Counted from the stretch's first letter, positions 18,778 through 29,039 are shown. The stretch is 64,000 nucleotides of DNA from Cyclobacteriaceae bacterium (GCA_025808415.1 CP075525.1:1-64000), one strand, 5' to 3'. Numbers and translations are program-made. Notes: a model not told the origin generated them from the sequence alone.

Positions 18778-19911
18778 ATGGCCGGTGTGTATTTTCATAT
18801 TCCGTTTTGTAAGCAAGCCTGCTACTACTGCGATTTTCATTTCTCCACTAATCGCGATATAAAAAGCGGTATGGTTGAGGCCCTGAAAAGGGAGCTTCTT
18901 CTACAACGGCATTTTCTGCAGGATGAAAATATTAATACGATCTATTTTGGGGGTGGTACGCCATCACTTCTCAGCCAGGAGGAACTATCTGGCTTGTTGC
19001 TCACCCTGAAAGAACTATTTGCTGTTGACGCCAGGGCTGAAATCACCCTTGAAGCCAACCCGGATGATCTTACTGAAAAATATTTAACCCAATTGAAACA
19101 GGTTGGCATTAACCGGTTGAGTATCGGGATCCAAACTTTTCATAACGATTTACTCACGTTTATGAACAGGGCGCATAATGCTGAGACAGCCGTACAAATT
19201 TTTAGTTATGCCCGGGCTGCCGGATTTGACAATATTAGTATTGACCTGATTTACGCCATTCCCGGGCAGGATAACGACCGATGGCAGCAGGACATTGAAC
19301 AGGCACTGCTCCTAAAACCTGAACATATCTCCTGCTACTCCCTTACCATTGAAACGAAAACCGTTTTCGGTAAATGGTCCTTAGCCGGAAAATTAAAAGT
19401 GGTTGAGGATGACATAGCGGCCCATCAGTTTGAAATGCTTATGGATACACTGGATAAAGCAGGTTATGAGCACTATGAAATATCCAATTTTGCCCAGCCC
19501 GGTTTTCAGTCACGTCATAACAGCAGTTACTGGAAGCAAGAGAACTACTTAGGCATAGGGCCAAGTGCACACTCTTACAATGGAGTAACCCGGCAATTCA
19601 ACATCAGCAACAATCATCTTTACCTGAAAGCCATCGCACAAAATGTTGTGCCTGCGCAAAAAGAAACACTCACTGCGGAAGATAAAATAAACGAATACAT
19701 CCTGACTACGTTGCGCACCCAATGGGGAACCGATATGGCGTACCTTAAACAAAATCATAACCACAACATCCTTGAAAATAATAGTGCTTATATTCAGCAA
19801 ATAATTGCGCAGGGAATGGCCTTACTAAACCGTGACGTTTTAGTACTGACACGAAAAGGAAAACTTGTTGCCGATAAAATTGCCGCTGATTTATTTGTTG
19901 ACAAAAAATGA
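18778..19911 (+). CDS. hemW: Radical SAM heme chaperone HemW
   Basis: The 377-residue protein has the radical-SAM cluster motif Cys11-x3-Cys15-x2-Cys18 followed by DFHF, the HemW version of the motif. TIYFGGGTPSLLS, ISIDLIYAIPGQ and YEISNFAQPG are further family blocks, and the C-terminal HemN domain is present. HemW binds heme and helps insert it into respiratory enzymes; it was long annotated as an oxygen-independent coproporphyrinogen oxidase. It is divergent from the DUF4271-hemD operon, and its TGA overlaps the ATG of the next gene. Confidence 0.93.
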   Translation: MAGVYFHIPFCKQACYYCDFHFSTNRDIKSGMVEALKRELLLQRHFLQDENINTIYFGGGTPSLLSQEELSGLLLTLKELFAVDARAEITLEANPDDLTEKYLTQLKQVGINRLSIGIQTFHNDLLTFMNRAHNAETAVQIFSYARAAGFDNISIDLIYAIPGQDNDRWQQDIEQALLLKPEHISCYSLTIETKTVFGKWSLAGKLKVVEDDIAAHQFEMLMDTLDKAGYEHYEISNFAQPGFQSRHNSSYWKQENYLGIGPSAHSYNGVTRQFNISNNHLYLKAIAQNVVPAQKETLTAEDKINEYILTTLRTQWGTDMAYLKQNHNHNILENNSAYIQQIIAQGMALLNRDVLVLTRKGKLVADKIAADLFVDKK

Positions 19912-20666
19912 TTATTACACTAACGCTTAATACTAACACCTATTCGGTAAACCTGCATGAACCACTGGACATCTCCCTTCCCGTCCATGAAGGAAAAAAT
20001 AACCCAACGTGTTACTGGGCCGATCCGGTTAAGTTTGAGACCATTCGGAAGGGCAGCTTTACAGGTAGTGTAAAGGAGGGAGGTTCGGTTAACTATCAAA
20101 AATTAATCATAACCCCGCACGGCAACGGAACCCACACCGAGTGCTATGGGCACATTTCTCCCGATGGTGCATCCATCAACAAAAGCTTGAAGCGCTATCA
20201 TTTCCTGGCTCACCTCATTTCGGTTCAACCCATCAGAAACTCACTTGGGGATTGGGTAATTCCCCGACAGGCGATGAACAACGCAGCATTAATACCCGGC
20301 ACACAAGCGCTCATCATCCGAACGCTGCCCAACGAACAATCAAAAAAAACAAAACAATACTCGGGCACTAACCCACCTTTTGTTGAGGCCGATGCCTTGG
20401 CACATTTAGTCGGGCAGGGCATTGAACATCTATTAATTGACTTGCCCAGCCTGGACAAAGAAGTTGATGAGGGAAAGTTATCTGCACACAAAGCATTTTG
20501 GAACTATCCGCATGAAACGAGAAAGCATGCTACAATTACGGAATTGATTTATGTGCCGGATACGATCCCCGATGGTTCCTACCTGCTTAACTTGCAAATC
20601 GCCAGCCTGGAAATGGATGCCAGCCCCAGCAAGCCGGTGTTATACAAGCTGAAAGAAGTTTTGTAA
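19908..20666 (+). CDS. Cyclase / kynurenine-formamidase-like metal hydrolase
   Basis: The 252-residue protein belongs to the cyclase family (Pfam PF04199). The metal motif is seen as His71-GNGTHTE with His76, Glu78 and His82, corresponding to HxGTHxD in kynurenine formamidase. The second block, LIDLPSLDKEVDEGKL, also fits. The substrate cannot be read from sequence, and no tryptophan-degradation genes are near. It overlaps hemW by 4 nt (ATGA), so translation is coupled. It looks cytoplasmic, with no signal peptide. Confidence 0.82.
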   Translation: MIITLTLNTNTYSVNLHEPLDISLPVHEGKNNPTCYWADPVKFETIRKGSFTGSVKEGGSVNYQKLIITPHGNGTHTECYGHISPDGASINKSLKRYHFLAHLISVQPIRNSLGDWVIPRQAMNNAALIPGTQALIIRTLPNEQSKKTKQYSGTNPPFVEADALAHLVGQGIEHLLIDLPSLDKEVDEGKLSAHKAFWNYPHETRKHATITELIYVPDTIPDGSYLLNLQIASLEMDASPSKPVLYKLKEVL

Positions 20667-20687
20667 CTTCCCGCTTAAGATCCCCCG

Positions 20688-21056
20688 ATGAAATCGACTG
20701 AAGAAAAACGCGTATTCATGCTTCTTAAATCCGTGATCTTTCATTACCACGGACTGGACGAAGAAGAGAAAAAAGACCTTGACAAAACAGCAGCCGAACT
20801 GGATGCCCAGGAGGAGTACCAATGGGCCCAGGAGTTTATCGCTAAAGACTACCTCACTTCTTTCGAACGCGCACGCGATTTCCTGAATGATATTATCGCG
20901 GATTATCCAAAGGATAAGCGTGTGGAACTGATCAACATGGTGTGGCAAGCCAATAATCTTAAAGGCTATGTAACCGAAATGGAAGCCACCGCTATGTTAA
21001 AGCTTGCCAAAGACTGGAATGTGCAGAAGGAACTGATTGACCTGGTGCTGAAATAA
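20688..21056 (+). CDS. Small helical protein, possibly TerB-like
   Basis: The 122-residue protein is acidic and helical, without a signal peptide or membrane segment. The later part (DKRVELINMVWQANNLKG followed by TEMEATAMLKLA) resembles the helical TerB/DjlA-type fold, in which acidic residues start a helix after a short loop. I do not recognise a named family with confidence. It is the last gene of the hemW-cyclase unit (21 nt after the cyclase) and ends directly against the convergent response-regulator gene, with no base between the stop codons. Confidence 0.65.
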   Translation: MKSTEEKRVFMLLKSVIFHYHGLDEEEKKDLDKTAAELDAQEEYQWAQEFIAKDYLTSFERARDFLNDIIADYPKDKRVELINMVWQANNLKGYVTEMEATAMLKLAKDWNVQKELIDLVLK

Positions 21057-21782
21057 CTACAAGCTCATCATATCCTTAAACTTTGCGGCTTGCCTGCGGC
21101 TTACCTCCACTTTATCGCCACCCTTTAATTTTACCATAAGACCGCCATTGAACCACGGCTCAATACTCTCAACCCAACTTAAGTTTATAATGTGTTTACG
21201 GCTGGCCCTGAAAAAAGCGCGTTCATCCAATTTTTCATCCAAAGCATTTAGCGACTTGTGGATCATGGGGCGGTTGGTATCGAAATAAACTTTGATGTAG
21301 TTGCCATCCGACTCGAACAACCTTATGTTGGAAAGACTTACAAACCAACAACGCTCGCCATCTTTCACAAAAACCTGGTCGTTTAAACCGAGCTTCTTCT
21401 CACCTTCAGGGCGAGTGGCTGCTATTTTTGCTCTTTCCTTTTCGGCAATTTTTGAAATTGTTTCGGCCAAACGTTCGGGCTGTATGGGCTTTAATAAATA
21501 ATCCAATGCGCTAACCTCAAAAGCCTTCAGCGCAAACTCATCGTATGCAGTAGTAAACACTACTAATGGAACGGAGTCAAGTTCTTCCAATAACTGAAAG
21601 CCAGTTTTGCCCGGCATTTGAATATCCAGGAACAACAAGTCGGGGTTCAATTCATTTACCATGGTAATGGCCTCATCCGCATTTGCGGCTTCGCCCACCA
21701 CTTCAATGGAGGGGTGGTCCTCCAACAACTTCATCAACTCTTTGCGCGCCAGGCGCTCGTCATCAATTATCAATGCTCTCAT
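21057..21782 (-). CDS. LytTR-type response regulator
   Basis: The 241-residue protein has a receiver domain (about 1-120) with Asp7-Asp8, the phospho-acceptor Asp53 in LFLDIQMPGK, Thr in VFTTAYDE and Lys in LLKPIQ. A LytTR DNA-binding domain follows (about 140-240; CWFVSLSNIRLFESDGNY, FFRASRKHIINL). This class binds direct repeats upstream of target genes. The gene overlaps the histidine kinase by 4 nt. Direct repeats that could be its own operator lie at 22885-22901. Confidence 0.94.
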   Translation of the reverse strand: MRALIIDDERLARKELMKLLEDHPSIEVVGEAANADEAITMVNELNPDLLFLDIQMPGKTGFQLLEELDSVPLVVFTTAYDEFALKAFEVSALDYLLKPIQPERLAETISKIAEKERAKIAATRPEGEKKLGLNDQVFVKDGERCWFVSLSNIRLFESDGNYIKVYFDTNRPMIHKSLNALDEKLDERAFFRASRKHIINLSWVESIEPWFNGGLMVKLKGGDKVEVSRRQAAKFKDMMSL

Positions 21783-22831
21783 GCGGTATGCGGATTTTGC
21801 GGTATTGTTATTTCTGTGAGCACAAAACTATCATTTTCATTAACCATTCTAAATGTGGCCTCATCCCCGTACAAAAGTTTTAGCCGCTGTATGGTATTGG
21901 TAATGCCCAGCCCGCCCCTTCCCCTTCGGGCGCCATTTAATATTTGCCCGCTGTTGCGGATCTGGATTTTTAAACGATTATTTTCAACAATCGTTCGAAG
22001 TTGTATGACCCCACCTTCAGTCAATTTCGAAATGCCATGCTTTACACCATTTTCCACCAGTGTTTGCACCATTAAAGGTGGTACCCTAAACCCGGCCGAC
22101 TGGGGATCGATACTAAAGTCGGTTTTGAGACGCTCTTCAAACCGCACACTCTCCAGGCTCAGGTAATCCTTTACCATTTTGAGTTCATCTTCAAAACGGG
22201 TAAGTCCTTTTTTCTCGTACGCCAACGAGTTTCGGAGAATATTGGAAAGCTGGTTAATGGCCTGTTTAGACTTCTTCGGGTTTTCATCCACTAAGGCACG
22301 TATGCTGTTCAATGCATTAAAAATGAAATGCGGATTAAGCTGTGATTTAAGGTTGTTCAATTCAATCTCAACCATGGAAGCCTCATATTTCAACGACTTA
22401 TTGTATTGCTCAATAAAATGATAAGTGAAATAAAACACACTCCACAAAAAAAAGAACACCATGTAAACGATAGATAAACCCAACACCTGATCGGGGTTAA
22501 ATGCTGTATCCAGCACGTTTGTTCTACCCGTAATGAAGCCGAGCGGAATCCTGAAAAAATAGGCGACTATTGCCAACGCGCCCGAAGCCAGCAAAACGCG
22601 TGGAATAAGCCGTGGGATCTTCAGCCTTATCCATTGGCGCCTGTTAAGGTAAAGCCTGAAAAAATGAGTGATGCATAAAAACAACGATGCTTCCGCGATA
22701 AAGAAAATAGTTCTTCGCCAGCCAAAGCCCTGCTCAGAAGCCAACACGCTAATCAATATTTGAAGGATAGCATAGGCTGACCAACCACTAATCTGTAATA
22801 TCCAATAAAGACGCTTTTTATTATCGACCAT
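21779..22831 (-). CDS. LytS/YpdA-type sensor histidine kinase
   Basis: The 350-residue protein has an N-terminal membrane part with about four helices (13-30, 42-60, 78-98 and 116-138). A His_kinase domain (PF06580) follows, with the H-box LKSQLNPHFIFNALNSI (His168). The ATP-binding domain has the N-box VENGVKHGIS and a G-box region GRGGLGITNT. It lacks a large extracellular sensor, so the signal may be membrane-linked. It pairs with the overlapping LytTR regulator. Confidence 0.93.
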   Translation of the reverse strand: MVDNKKRLYWILQISGWSAYAILQILISVLASEQGFGWRRTIFFIAEASLFLCITHFFRLYLNRRQWIRLKIPRLIPRVLLASGALAIVAYFFRIPLGFITGRTNVLDTAFNPDQVLGLSIVYMVFFFLWSVFYFTYHFIEQYNKSLKYEASMVEIELNNLKSQLNPHFIFNALNSIRALVDENPKKSKQAINQLSNILRNSLAYEKKGLTRFEDELKMVKDYLSLESVRFEERLKTDFSIDPQSAGFRVPPLMVQTLVENGVKHGISKLTEGGVIQLRTIVENNRLKIQIRNSGQILNGARRGRGGLGITNTIQRLKLLYGDEATFRMVNENDSFVLTEITIPQNPHTA

Positions 22832-22851
22832 AAAGCCGTAAAAACAATGTT

Positions 22852-22901
22852 CAAAGGTAAGGGTTCCTTACCTACCCGTGGTACCGTAATTACACGTAAG
22901 G
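22852..22901 (-). promoter_or_regulatory. Promoter and candidate operator of the LytS/LytTR-type operon
   Basis: The minus strand carries TACCTTTG (22859-22852), an exact -7 box 20 nt before the kinase ATG. It overlaps a perfect inverted repeat, GGTAAGG-GTT-CCTTACC (22856-22872). Further upstream CGTAA occurs twice exactly 10 bp apart (from 22885 and 22895), a spacing that puts both on one DNA face, as for LytTR sites. Autoregulation is inferred. Confidence 0.5.
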
Positions 22902-22906
22902 AAAAA

Positions 22907-23155
22907 TCAGAAGAATTTGTAGCGCAACAAGTAGAAAAACAAGAGTGCCGTTGCCATGATCAAAACCCAGGTTATAATGACCAGGGGCTTCTTATAGGAA
23001 ACCAACCGGGGCTCGGCCGTTAATGCATTAAAAATAAATGCTGAGCCTGCACAGGCATATAATGAAAACTCCAACATATCATTAATGTAAAGTTGGTAGC
23101 AACCTACCCCTATAAAAATTAACCCAAAAAGATATTGGCGCACCTGTGAATTCAT
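22907..23155 (-). CDS. Small membrane protein, unrecognised
   Basis: The 82-residue protein has about three hydrophobic segments (about 8-24, 28-46 and 58-77) and a basic C-terminus (LLRYKFF). I do not recognise the family. It lies between uvrA (starting 30 kb-side, ending 30 nt away) and the two-component operon, on the same strand, and may be expressed with either. No catalytic residues are evident. Confidence 0.6.
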   Translation of the reverse strand: MNSQVRQYLFGLIFIGVGCYQLYINDMLEFSLYACAGSAFIFNALTAEPRLVSYKKPLVIITWVLIMATALLFFYLLRYKFF

Positions 23156-23185
23156 GTCTGCTTTTTCAAACCGAAGGCAATAACG

Positions 23186-26035
23186 TCAATTCAACTCCAC
23201 CTTCAAAAATTTTCCGGTGTAACCAGCCGGGTTATTGGCCACTGCTTCCGGGGTGCCCATGGCTACAATACGCCCGCCCAACTCACCGCCTTCCGGGCCA
23301 AGGTCAACAATAAAATCGGCTGACTTAATAATATCCATATTGTGTTCAATCACCAGCACCGTGTTGCCTTTATCCACCAGCTTTTGCAGCACATTCAACA
23401 AATGGGAAATATCCTGAAAATGCAGCCCGGTGGTTGGTTCATCTAGGATATAAAAGGTTTTACCGGTATCGCGTTTCGATAATTCTGTTGCAAGTTTTAC
23501 ACGCTGCGCTTCCCCACCCGATAACGTTGTAGCATGCTGACCTAATGAAATATAGCCAAGGCCCACATCAGCAAGGGTTTTGATTTTCCTTAAAATCTTG
23601 GGTTGATTTTCAAAAAAGGTCACGGCTTCTTCTACGGTCATGTCCAACACATCCGAAATAGATTTACCTTTGAAACGCACTTCAAGTGTTTCGCGGTTAT
23701 AGCGCCTGCCTTTACAGGTTTCGCAATGCACGTAAACATCCGGAAGAAATTCCATTTCAATTAATCTCAAGCCTGCACCCTCACACGTTTCGCATCGACC
23801 GCCTTTTACGTTGAATGAAAACCTGCCCGGTTTGTAGCCCCTGATTTTTGCTTCCGGTAATTGAGCAAATAAATCGCGGATGTCGGTAAACACACCTGTG
23901 TAGGTAGCGGGGTTTGATCGGGGCGTTCTTCCAATGGGTGATTGATCAACTTCTATTACTTTATCAATATGTTCAAGTCCTTCTACTTTTTTATAGCCGA
24001 GCGGATCTTTTCGTGAATTGAAAAAGTGTTTGTTAAGAATGGGGTAAAGCGTTTCATGAATGAGCGTTGACTTTCCGCTGCCGGATACACCAGTAATACA
24101 GGTTAATGTACCCAGCGGGATTTCCAGATCAACATTTTTCAGGTTATTGCCTGTTGCACCAGTAAGCCTTAAATAATGGTCGCTTCCTGCTCGCCTTTCT
24201 TTGCTGTAATTGATGGAGAGCTTTCCGTTTAAATATTTTGCCGTAGTACTTCCATTTTTCAGAAAAGATTGTGGATTGCCTTCGGCTACTACCTGACCTC
24301 CATGGCGCCCTGCACCCGGACCAATATCAATAATGTAGTCCGACTCCAGCATCATTTCCTTATCGTGCTCTACAACAATTACTGAGTTACCGAGGTCGCG
24401 CAAATCTTTTAATGCCTTAATAAGCTTAACATTATCGCGGGCGTGCAAGCCGATGCTGGGTTCATCCAAAATATATAAAACGCCTACCAGTTGCGTGCCG
24501 ATTTGTGTCGCTAATCGAATACGTTGTGCTTCACCTCCACTGAGCGTTCTTAAGGGGCGGTCAAGATTCAGGTACTCAAGGCCAACATCTAACAAAAAGC
24601 CAATGCGCTTGCGGATTTCTTTCAGTACTTCAATGGCAATGGTGCGTTGCTTTTCATTGAGTCGGTCTTCCAAATTCTTAAACCAATCATTGAGTTTTTT
24701 TATGTCGAGTGCTGCCAGTTGGGCAATGTTCTTTCCATCAATAAGGAAGTGCAGAGATTCCTTTTTCAATCTTGCACCGTTGCATTCCTGACAGGTTTTC
24801 ACAATCATAAAATCTTCAACCCAACGTTTTATGGCTTCTGATCCTTCATCGCGTTGCTTTTCCAAAAAATTCACGATGCCTTCAAACCGTGTATTCCATT
24901 CCGTGCCCGGATATTTCACTGAGGCAACGGCCACCGGAACATCATCGCCATACAACAACACTTTCAATACATCTTTCGGTATGTCTTTAATGGGTGTGCT
25001 TAGGGTGAGTTTGTATCGTTTTAGAATGGCTTCAACTTTTTTGAAAATCCAGATGTCGCGGTATTCACCTAACGGTAAAATTCCGCCACGGCTAATGCTC
25101 AATTTCTTATCGGGGATTACCGATTCTTCGGTAATCTCTTCAACCTGTCCTAAGCCATTGCACACCGGGCAGGCACCATATGGAGAGTTGAAAGAAAACG
25201 TATTGGGTGCAGGCTCATCGTAGGAAAGCCCGGTAACAGGATCCATCAGAAATTTTGAAAAGTGATGAACCTTCTGCTGCTCATCCAACACCATAATCAC
25301 ACCCTTACCTTCTTTGAGTGCACGATTAATAGACTGGCCAATACGCGCACGGTCTTTAGCATCTACCACAATCCGGTCAATAACCACTTCAATGTCGTGT
25401 ATCTTATAGCGATCAACCTGCATCTTAGCCGTAATGTCGAGCAACTCGCCATCCACACGAACTTTGGTAAACCCTTGCTTACGGATTTGCTGGAACAGCT
25501 CGCGGTAGTGCCCTTTACGACCTTTTACCACCGGTGCCAGCAAGATTAATTTTCTGCCTTTGAAATTCTGAAGGATAGCATCCAGTATTTGGTCTTCAGA
25601 TTGGCGAATCATTCTTTCTCCGCTCAGGTAAGAATAGGCCTCAGCCGTTCGGGCAAACAGCAGGCGCATGAAGTCATAAATTTCCGTTACAGTACCTACC
25701 GTTGATCGCGGATTGCGTGATGTAGTTTTTTGCTCAATGGATATAACCGGACTAAGTCCGTTGATCTTGTCTACATCGGGCCGTTCGAGGTTGCCCAGGA
25801 AACTTCTGGCATAAGCCGAAAAACTTTCCATATACCTGCGTTGGCCTTCAGCATATATGGTATCAAAAGCCAACGATGACTTGCCACTTCCGCTGATGCC
25901 GGTTATGACAACCAGCTTATTGCGTGGAAAAGAAAGGTTAACATTCTTGAGGTTATGCTCGCGCGCACCAATAATTTCTATGAAATCGAAACCGGTTGAA
26001 TCCTTTACTTTTTTCTCCGCTAATGCCCGCGCCAT
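23186..26035 (-). CDS. uvrA: UvrABC system protein A
   Basis: This 949-residue damage sensor of nucleotide excision repair has two ABC ATPase modules. The first Walker A is GISGSGKS (about residues 46-53) and the second [11 protein letters not shown] signatures LSGGEAQR occur in both halves. Zinc modules are visible as CPVCNG, CQECNG and the pair CETCEG / CETCKG. Length and domain order are typical. uvrC is in the same window in another operon. Confidence 0.98.
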   Translation of the reverse strand: MARALAEKKVKDSTGFDFIEIIGAREHNLKNVNLSFPRNKLVVITGISGSGKSSLAFDTIYAEGQRRYMESFSAYARSFLGNLERPDVDKINGLSPVISIEQKTTSRNPRSTVGTVTEIYDFMRLLFARTAEAYSYLSGERMIRQSEDQILDAILQNFKGRKLILLAPVVKGRKGHYRELFQQIRKQGFTKVRVDGELLDITAKMQVDRYKIHDIEVVIDRIVVDAKDRARIGQSINRALKEGKGVIMVLDEQQKVHHFSKFLMDPVTGLSYDEPAPNTFSFNSPYGACPVCNGLGQVEEITEESVIPDKKLSISRGGILPLGEYRDIWIFKKVEAILKRYKLTLSTPIKDIPKDVLKVLLYGDDVPVAVASVKYPGTEWNTRFEGIVNFLEKQRDEGSEAIKRWVEDFMIVKTCQECNGARLKKESLHFLIDGKNIAQLAALDIKKLNDWFKNLEDRLNEKQRTIAIEVLKEIRKRIGFLLDVGLEYLNLDRPLRTLSGGEAQRIRLATQIGTQLVGVLYILDEPSIGLHARDNVKLIKALKDLRDLGNSVIVVEHDKEMMLESDYIIDIGPGAGRHGGQVVAEGNPQSFLKNGSTTAKYLNGKLSINYSKERRAGSDHYLRLTGATGNNLKNVDLEIPLGTLTCITGVSGSGKSTLIHETLYPILNKHFFNSRKDPLGYKKVEGLEHIDKVIEVDQSPIGRTPRSNPATYTGVFTDIRDLFAQLPEAKIRGYKPGRFSFNVKGGRCETCEGAGLRLIEMEFLPDVYVHCETCKGRRYNRETLEVRFKGKSISDVLDMTVEEAVTFFENQPKILRKIKTLADVGLGYISLGQHATTLSGGEAQRVKLATELSKRDTGKTFYILDEPTTGLHFQDISHLLNVLQKLVDKGNTVLVIEHNMDIIKSADFIVDLGPEGGELGGRIVAMGTPEAVANNPAGYTGKFLKVELN

Positions 26036-26107
26036 GAATTTTTATGAAGAATACAAAAATGGAGGAAGGATTGTTACCAGACAACAGCAGATTAATTCTG
26101 TTTCGGC

Positions 26108-26647
26108 TTAAAAAGAAATTTCGGTGTTGAGCAGAAGGGAACTGATTTTACCAATTTGTTCTGAGATAGGCTCATATTTCTGATTTTTCAGCGTAAGCCC
26201 GGTAGCAAGTTTAGTTTCGGGATCTACCATCCAATATTCTTTAACTCCAAATTTTTCATATAAAGTCTTTTTCTTAATCCGATCATGATCTTTGCTGCCC
26301 GGTGAAAGAATCTCTATGATGATGTCGGGCACACCATGAAAATGCCCATCAAGGTTTACTTTGCTGGAATTATTATTCAGCACAATCACTAAATCCGGCT
26401 GAACCGCATTACTTATTTCATCAAAATAAACATCAAATGGAGCGATATAAACCATCCCTTTGAGGTTCTTTTTGAAGAAGACCATTAACTGAAAATTTAT
26501 TTCATTTAATACTGCCTGATGGCGCGGTAGCGGTGATGGTGACATGTATAAATTATTATCAATTAATTCCGCCAATGTCCCTTCAGGCAAGCTTTTGTAA
26601 ACCTCCATGAGCGTGCGAGGCGGGCTGTCAAGTGTCGGCTTCATCAT
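26108..26647 (-). CDS. Uma2 family PD-(D/E)xK nuclease-like protein
   Basis: The 179-residue protein carries the Uma2 (DUF820) restriction-endonuclease-like fold. Visible blocks are [22 protein letters not shown] (metal Asp), [10 protein letters not shown] (Glu), [18 protein letters not shown] (Lys). All core residues seem present, so it is probably active. The biological role of Uma2 proteins is poorly known; it has no partner methylase or toxin gene here. It starts at tandem ATG codons at 26647. An exact -7 box ends 2 nt before the start. Confidence 0.85.
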   Translation of the reverse strand: MMKPTLDSPPRTLMEVYKSLPEGTLAELIDNNLYMSPSPLPRHQAVLNEINFQLMVFFKKNLKGMVYIAPFDVYFDEISNAVQPDLVIVLNNNSSKVNLDGHFHGVPDIIIEILSPGSKDHDRIKKKTLYEKFGVKEYWMVDPETKLATGLTLKNQKYEPISEQIGKISSLLLNTEISF

Positions 26648-26649
26648 AC

Positions 26650-26657
26650 CAAAGATA
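26650..26657 (-). promoter_or_regulatory. -7 box of the Uma2 gene
   Basis: The minus strand reads TATCTTTG, an exact TAnnTTTG match, 2 nt before the first ATG. A CAAA on the plus strand at 26670-26673 gives a -33 TTTG at a short 12-nt spacing. A leaderless transcript would result. Confidence 0.35.
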
Positions 26658-26678
26658 CAATTAATTGAACAAAGAGGT

Positions 26679-27560
26679 TCACGCTACATCCCTACCCGTA
26701 ACCAGCTTTAACATGGCAAACCAATCCTGTTTATCCAATTGAACAGTTAGCGCCTTAGCCCCTTCAGTCAACCTGTTTGTGTTGGTTGTACCCAAAATCG
26801 GAAAAATACCTGATGGGTGTCTTAGTAGCCAAGCCAGTAACAACTGGCTGATGCTGCAGGTGTAGCGTTGAGCAAAGGTTTCCAATTGTTTTTGAATTTC
26901 GCTGTCAGCAAAAAATTTACCTCCACCTAATGGCGACCAGGCCATGGGGGAAATCTGATGCTTCATCAAAGTATCCACCGTACCATCGAAGAGCAGTTGA
27001 TGATTAAACAAAGAAATTTCAATCTGATTCGTTACCAGTGGGTCGCGTAAGTAACTTGCCAACAACTCAACCTGGGTAGGTGTAAAATTTGAAACTCCAA
27101 AAAATAAAACTTTCCCGGATTGTTTAAGCATGCTAAATGCTTCCGCCACTTCTGCGGGGTTCATCAGCGGATCAGGGCGATGGAGTAGTAATAAATCCAG
27201 GTAATCGGTTTTTAAATTTTGTAATGAATTTTCAACCGACCAAATAATGTGTTCTTTGGAGGTATCATAGTGTTTGATCTGGTGTTCCGGTCTTTTATCG
27301 GATAGAAGTTTAATGCCACATTTAGTTACCAGTTGAATTGTATTCCGCAACGATGATCGGTTCTCAATAGCTTTACCAAACAATTCCTCACAAGAATAAT
27401 TTCCATAAATATCGGCATGATCAAATGTAGTAATGCCGTTTTCAAGCGATGTGTTAATCAATGCTTCGGTGTCGTTGGCCGAAAGGGCATGCCATCGCCA
27501 TACCCCGGTAATAATCCTTGAGAATTCTGGTCCCTCCGGATGTATCCTTTTCCTTTCCAT
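26679..27560 (-). CDS. Aldo/keto reductase
   Basis: The 293-residue NAD(P)H-dependent oxidoreductase shows the full AKR tetrad: Asp47 and Tyr52 in FDHADIYG, Lys in LVTKCGI and His in LLLHRPDP. The cofactor site block SPLGGGKFF and the C-terminal ILGTTNTNRLTE are typical of the YdhF-like subgroup. The substrate is not evident. It is cytosolic, stands alone on the minus strand, and diverges from gdhA. Confidence 0.93.
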   Translation of the reverse strand: MERKRIHPEGPEFSRIITGVWRWHALSANDTEALINTSLENGITTFDHADIYGNYSCEELFGKAIENRSSLRNTIQLVTKCGIKLLSDKRPEHQIKHYDTSKEHIIWSVENSLQNLKTDYLDLLLLHRPDPLMNPAEVAEAFSMLKQSGKVLFFGVSNFTPTQVELLASYLRDPLVTNQIEISLFNHQLLFDGTVDTLMKHQISPMAWSPLGGGKFFADSEIQKQLETFAQRYTCSISQLLLAWLLRHPSGIFPILGTTNTNRLTEGAKALTVQLDKQDWFAMLKLVTGRDVA

Positions 27561-27623
27561 GCCTGTAAATTACATAAGTTTAATTGCCTTCAATCCAAAT
27601 ACTAAAATCTGGTTGTTAAAACG

Positions 27624-27653
27624 TTTGCATTCCTCATACTTCTGCTAACTTGG
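27624..27653 (+). promoter_or_regulatory. Promoter for gdhA
   Basis: TTTG (27624-27627), an 18-nt spacer and TAACTTGG (27646-27653) resemble the Bacteroidota elements with one mismatch in the -7 box. The predicted start of transcription is near 27657, about 13 nt before the ATG at 27670. Confidence 0.45.
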
Positions 27654-27669
27654 ATAAAAAATACCACCT

Positions 27670-29022
27670 ATGCAGAACGACATCCTTGATCTTATTAAGC
27701 AAAGGAACCCCAACGAACCAGAATTTTTACAGGCCGCTGAAGAAGTGATTGTCTCTATCTGGCCGGCCATTGAAAAAAATAAAGAGCTTCAAAAATTAAA
27801 AATACTGGAACGGATGCTGGAACCGGAACGTATGATCTCTTTCCGTGTAACCTGGCTTGATGATAAGGGTGAAATTCATGTGAACCGCGGTTATCGTGTA
27901 CAAATGAACAGCGCCATTGGGCCGTATAAAGGTGGCCTTCGGTTCCACCCTTCGGTAACACCAAGCGTACTAAAGTTTTTGGCCTTCGAGCAGATTTTTA
28001 AAAATGCACTAACCGGCATACCTATGGGTGGCGGCAAGGGCGGTTCTGACTTTGATCCGAAAGGAAAATCCGAAAATGAAATCATGAAATTCTGCCAGGC
28101 TTTTATGGGTGAACTGTCGCGCCACATCAGCCACCGGTTAGATGTACCCGCTGGAGACATTGGTGTTGGTGGCCGGGAAATCGGTTATATGTTTGGTGCT
28201 TATAAGAAAATCAAAAACGAGTTTACAGGAGTGTTTACCGGCAAAGGCATTGGCTGGGGCGGAAGTTTAATCCGTACAGAAGCAACAGGCTACGGTCTGA
28301 TCTACTTTGCTGAAAACATGCTGCACACCAAGGGCGATTCGATTAAGGGCAAAACCTGTCTGGTGTCCGGATCGGGGAATGTAGCGCAATACGCCATTGA
28401 AAAAATAAATAAAATGGGCGGCAAAGTTATTACAGCCTCAGACTCAAATGGGTTTATTGTTGATGAAGCGGGTATAACCAAAGAGAAACTTGAGTTTTTA
28501 AAAACGCTGAAAAACGAAAAACGTGGTCGCATAAAAGAATATGCCGATAAATACAAAAGTGCAGTCTATCACGATATTGATCCGAAGGCCGATCATAATC
28601 CACTATGGAACATTAAAGCTGATTGTGCCTTTCCGTGCGCCACACAAAATGAGGTGAACGGCAATGATGCCAACAACCTGGTGAAAAACGGTATTAAGCT
28701 GGTGGGCGAAGGCGCTAACATGCCAGTCACCATCGAAGGCATCACTATCTTAATCGATAACGGTGTGATGTACTCACCCGGCAAGGCCTCCAATGCCGGT
28801 GGCGTGGCAACTTCAGGTCTGGAAATGACCCAAAACTTTATGGGTGCCAATTGGACGCGTGAAGAAGTGGACTCCAAACTTCAGGACATCATGAAAAACA
28901 TTCATGATACGTGCTTAGCCGCTGCCAATGAATACGGCAAGCCTGGCAACTATATGGTAGGTGCCAACATTGCGGGATTTTTAAAGGTGGCCAATGCAAT
29001 GAAAGCCCAAGGTGTTATATAG
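27670..29022 (+). CDS. gdhA: NADP-type glutamate dehydrogenase
   Basis: The 450-residue enzyme interconverts 2-oxoglutarate plus ammonia and glutamate. The family block with the active lysine is seen as PMGGGKGGSDFDPKG (about 118-132), preceded by GPYKGGLRFHPSV. The nucleotide-binding domain has VSGSGNVAQYAIEK. The length of about 450 and the motif set fit the hexameric, mostly NADP-dependent class with a biosynthetic role. It is a single gene followed 17 nt later by a convergent lipoprotein gene. Confidence 0.96.
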   Translation: MQNDILDLIKQRNPNEPEFLQAAEEVIVSIWPAIEKNKELQKLKILERMLEPERMISFRVTWLDDKGEIHVNRGYRVQMNSAIGPYKGGLRFHPSVTPSVLKFLAFEQIFKNALTGIPMGGGKGGSDFDPKGKSENEIMKFCQAFMGELSRHISHRLDVPAGDIGVGGREIGYMFGAYKKIKNEFTGVFTGKGIGWGGSLIRTEATGYGLIYFAENMLHTKGDSIKGKTCLVSGSGNVAQYAIEKINKMGGKVITASDSNGFIVDEAGITKEKLEFLKTLKNEKRGRIKEYADKYKSAVYHDIDPKADHNPLWNIKADCAFPCATQNEVNGNDANNLVKNGIKLVGEGANMPVTIEGITILIDNGVMYSPGKASNAGGVATSGLEMTQNFMGANWTREEVDSKLQDIMKNIHDTCLAAANEYGKPGNYMVGANIAGFLKVANAMKAQGVI

Positions 29023-29039
29023 TTATTGGTTATTCGTTG

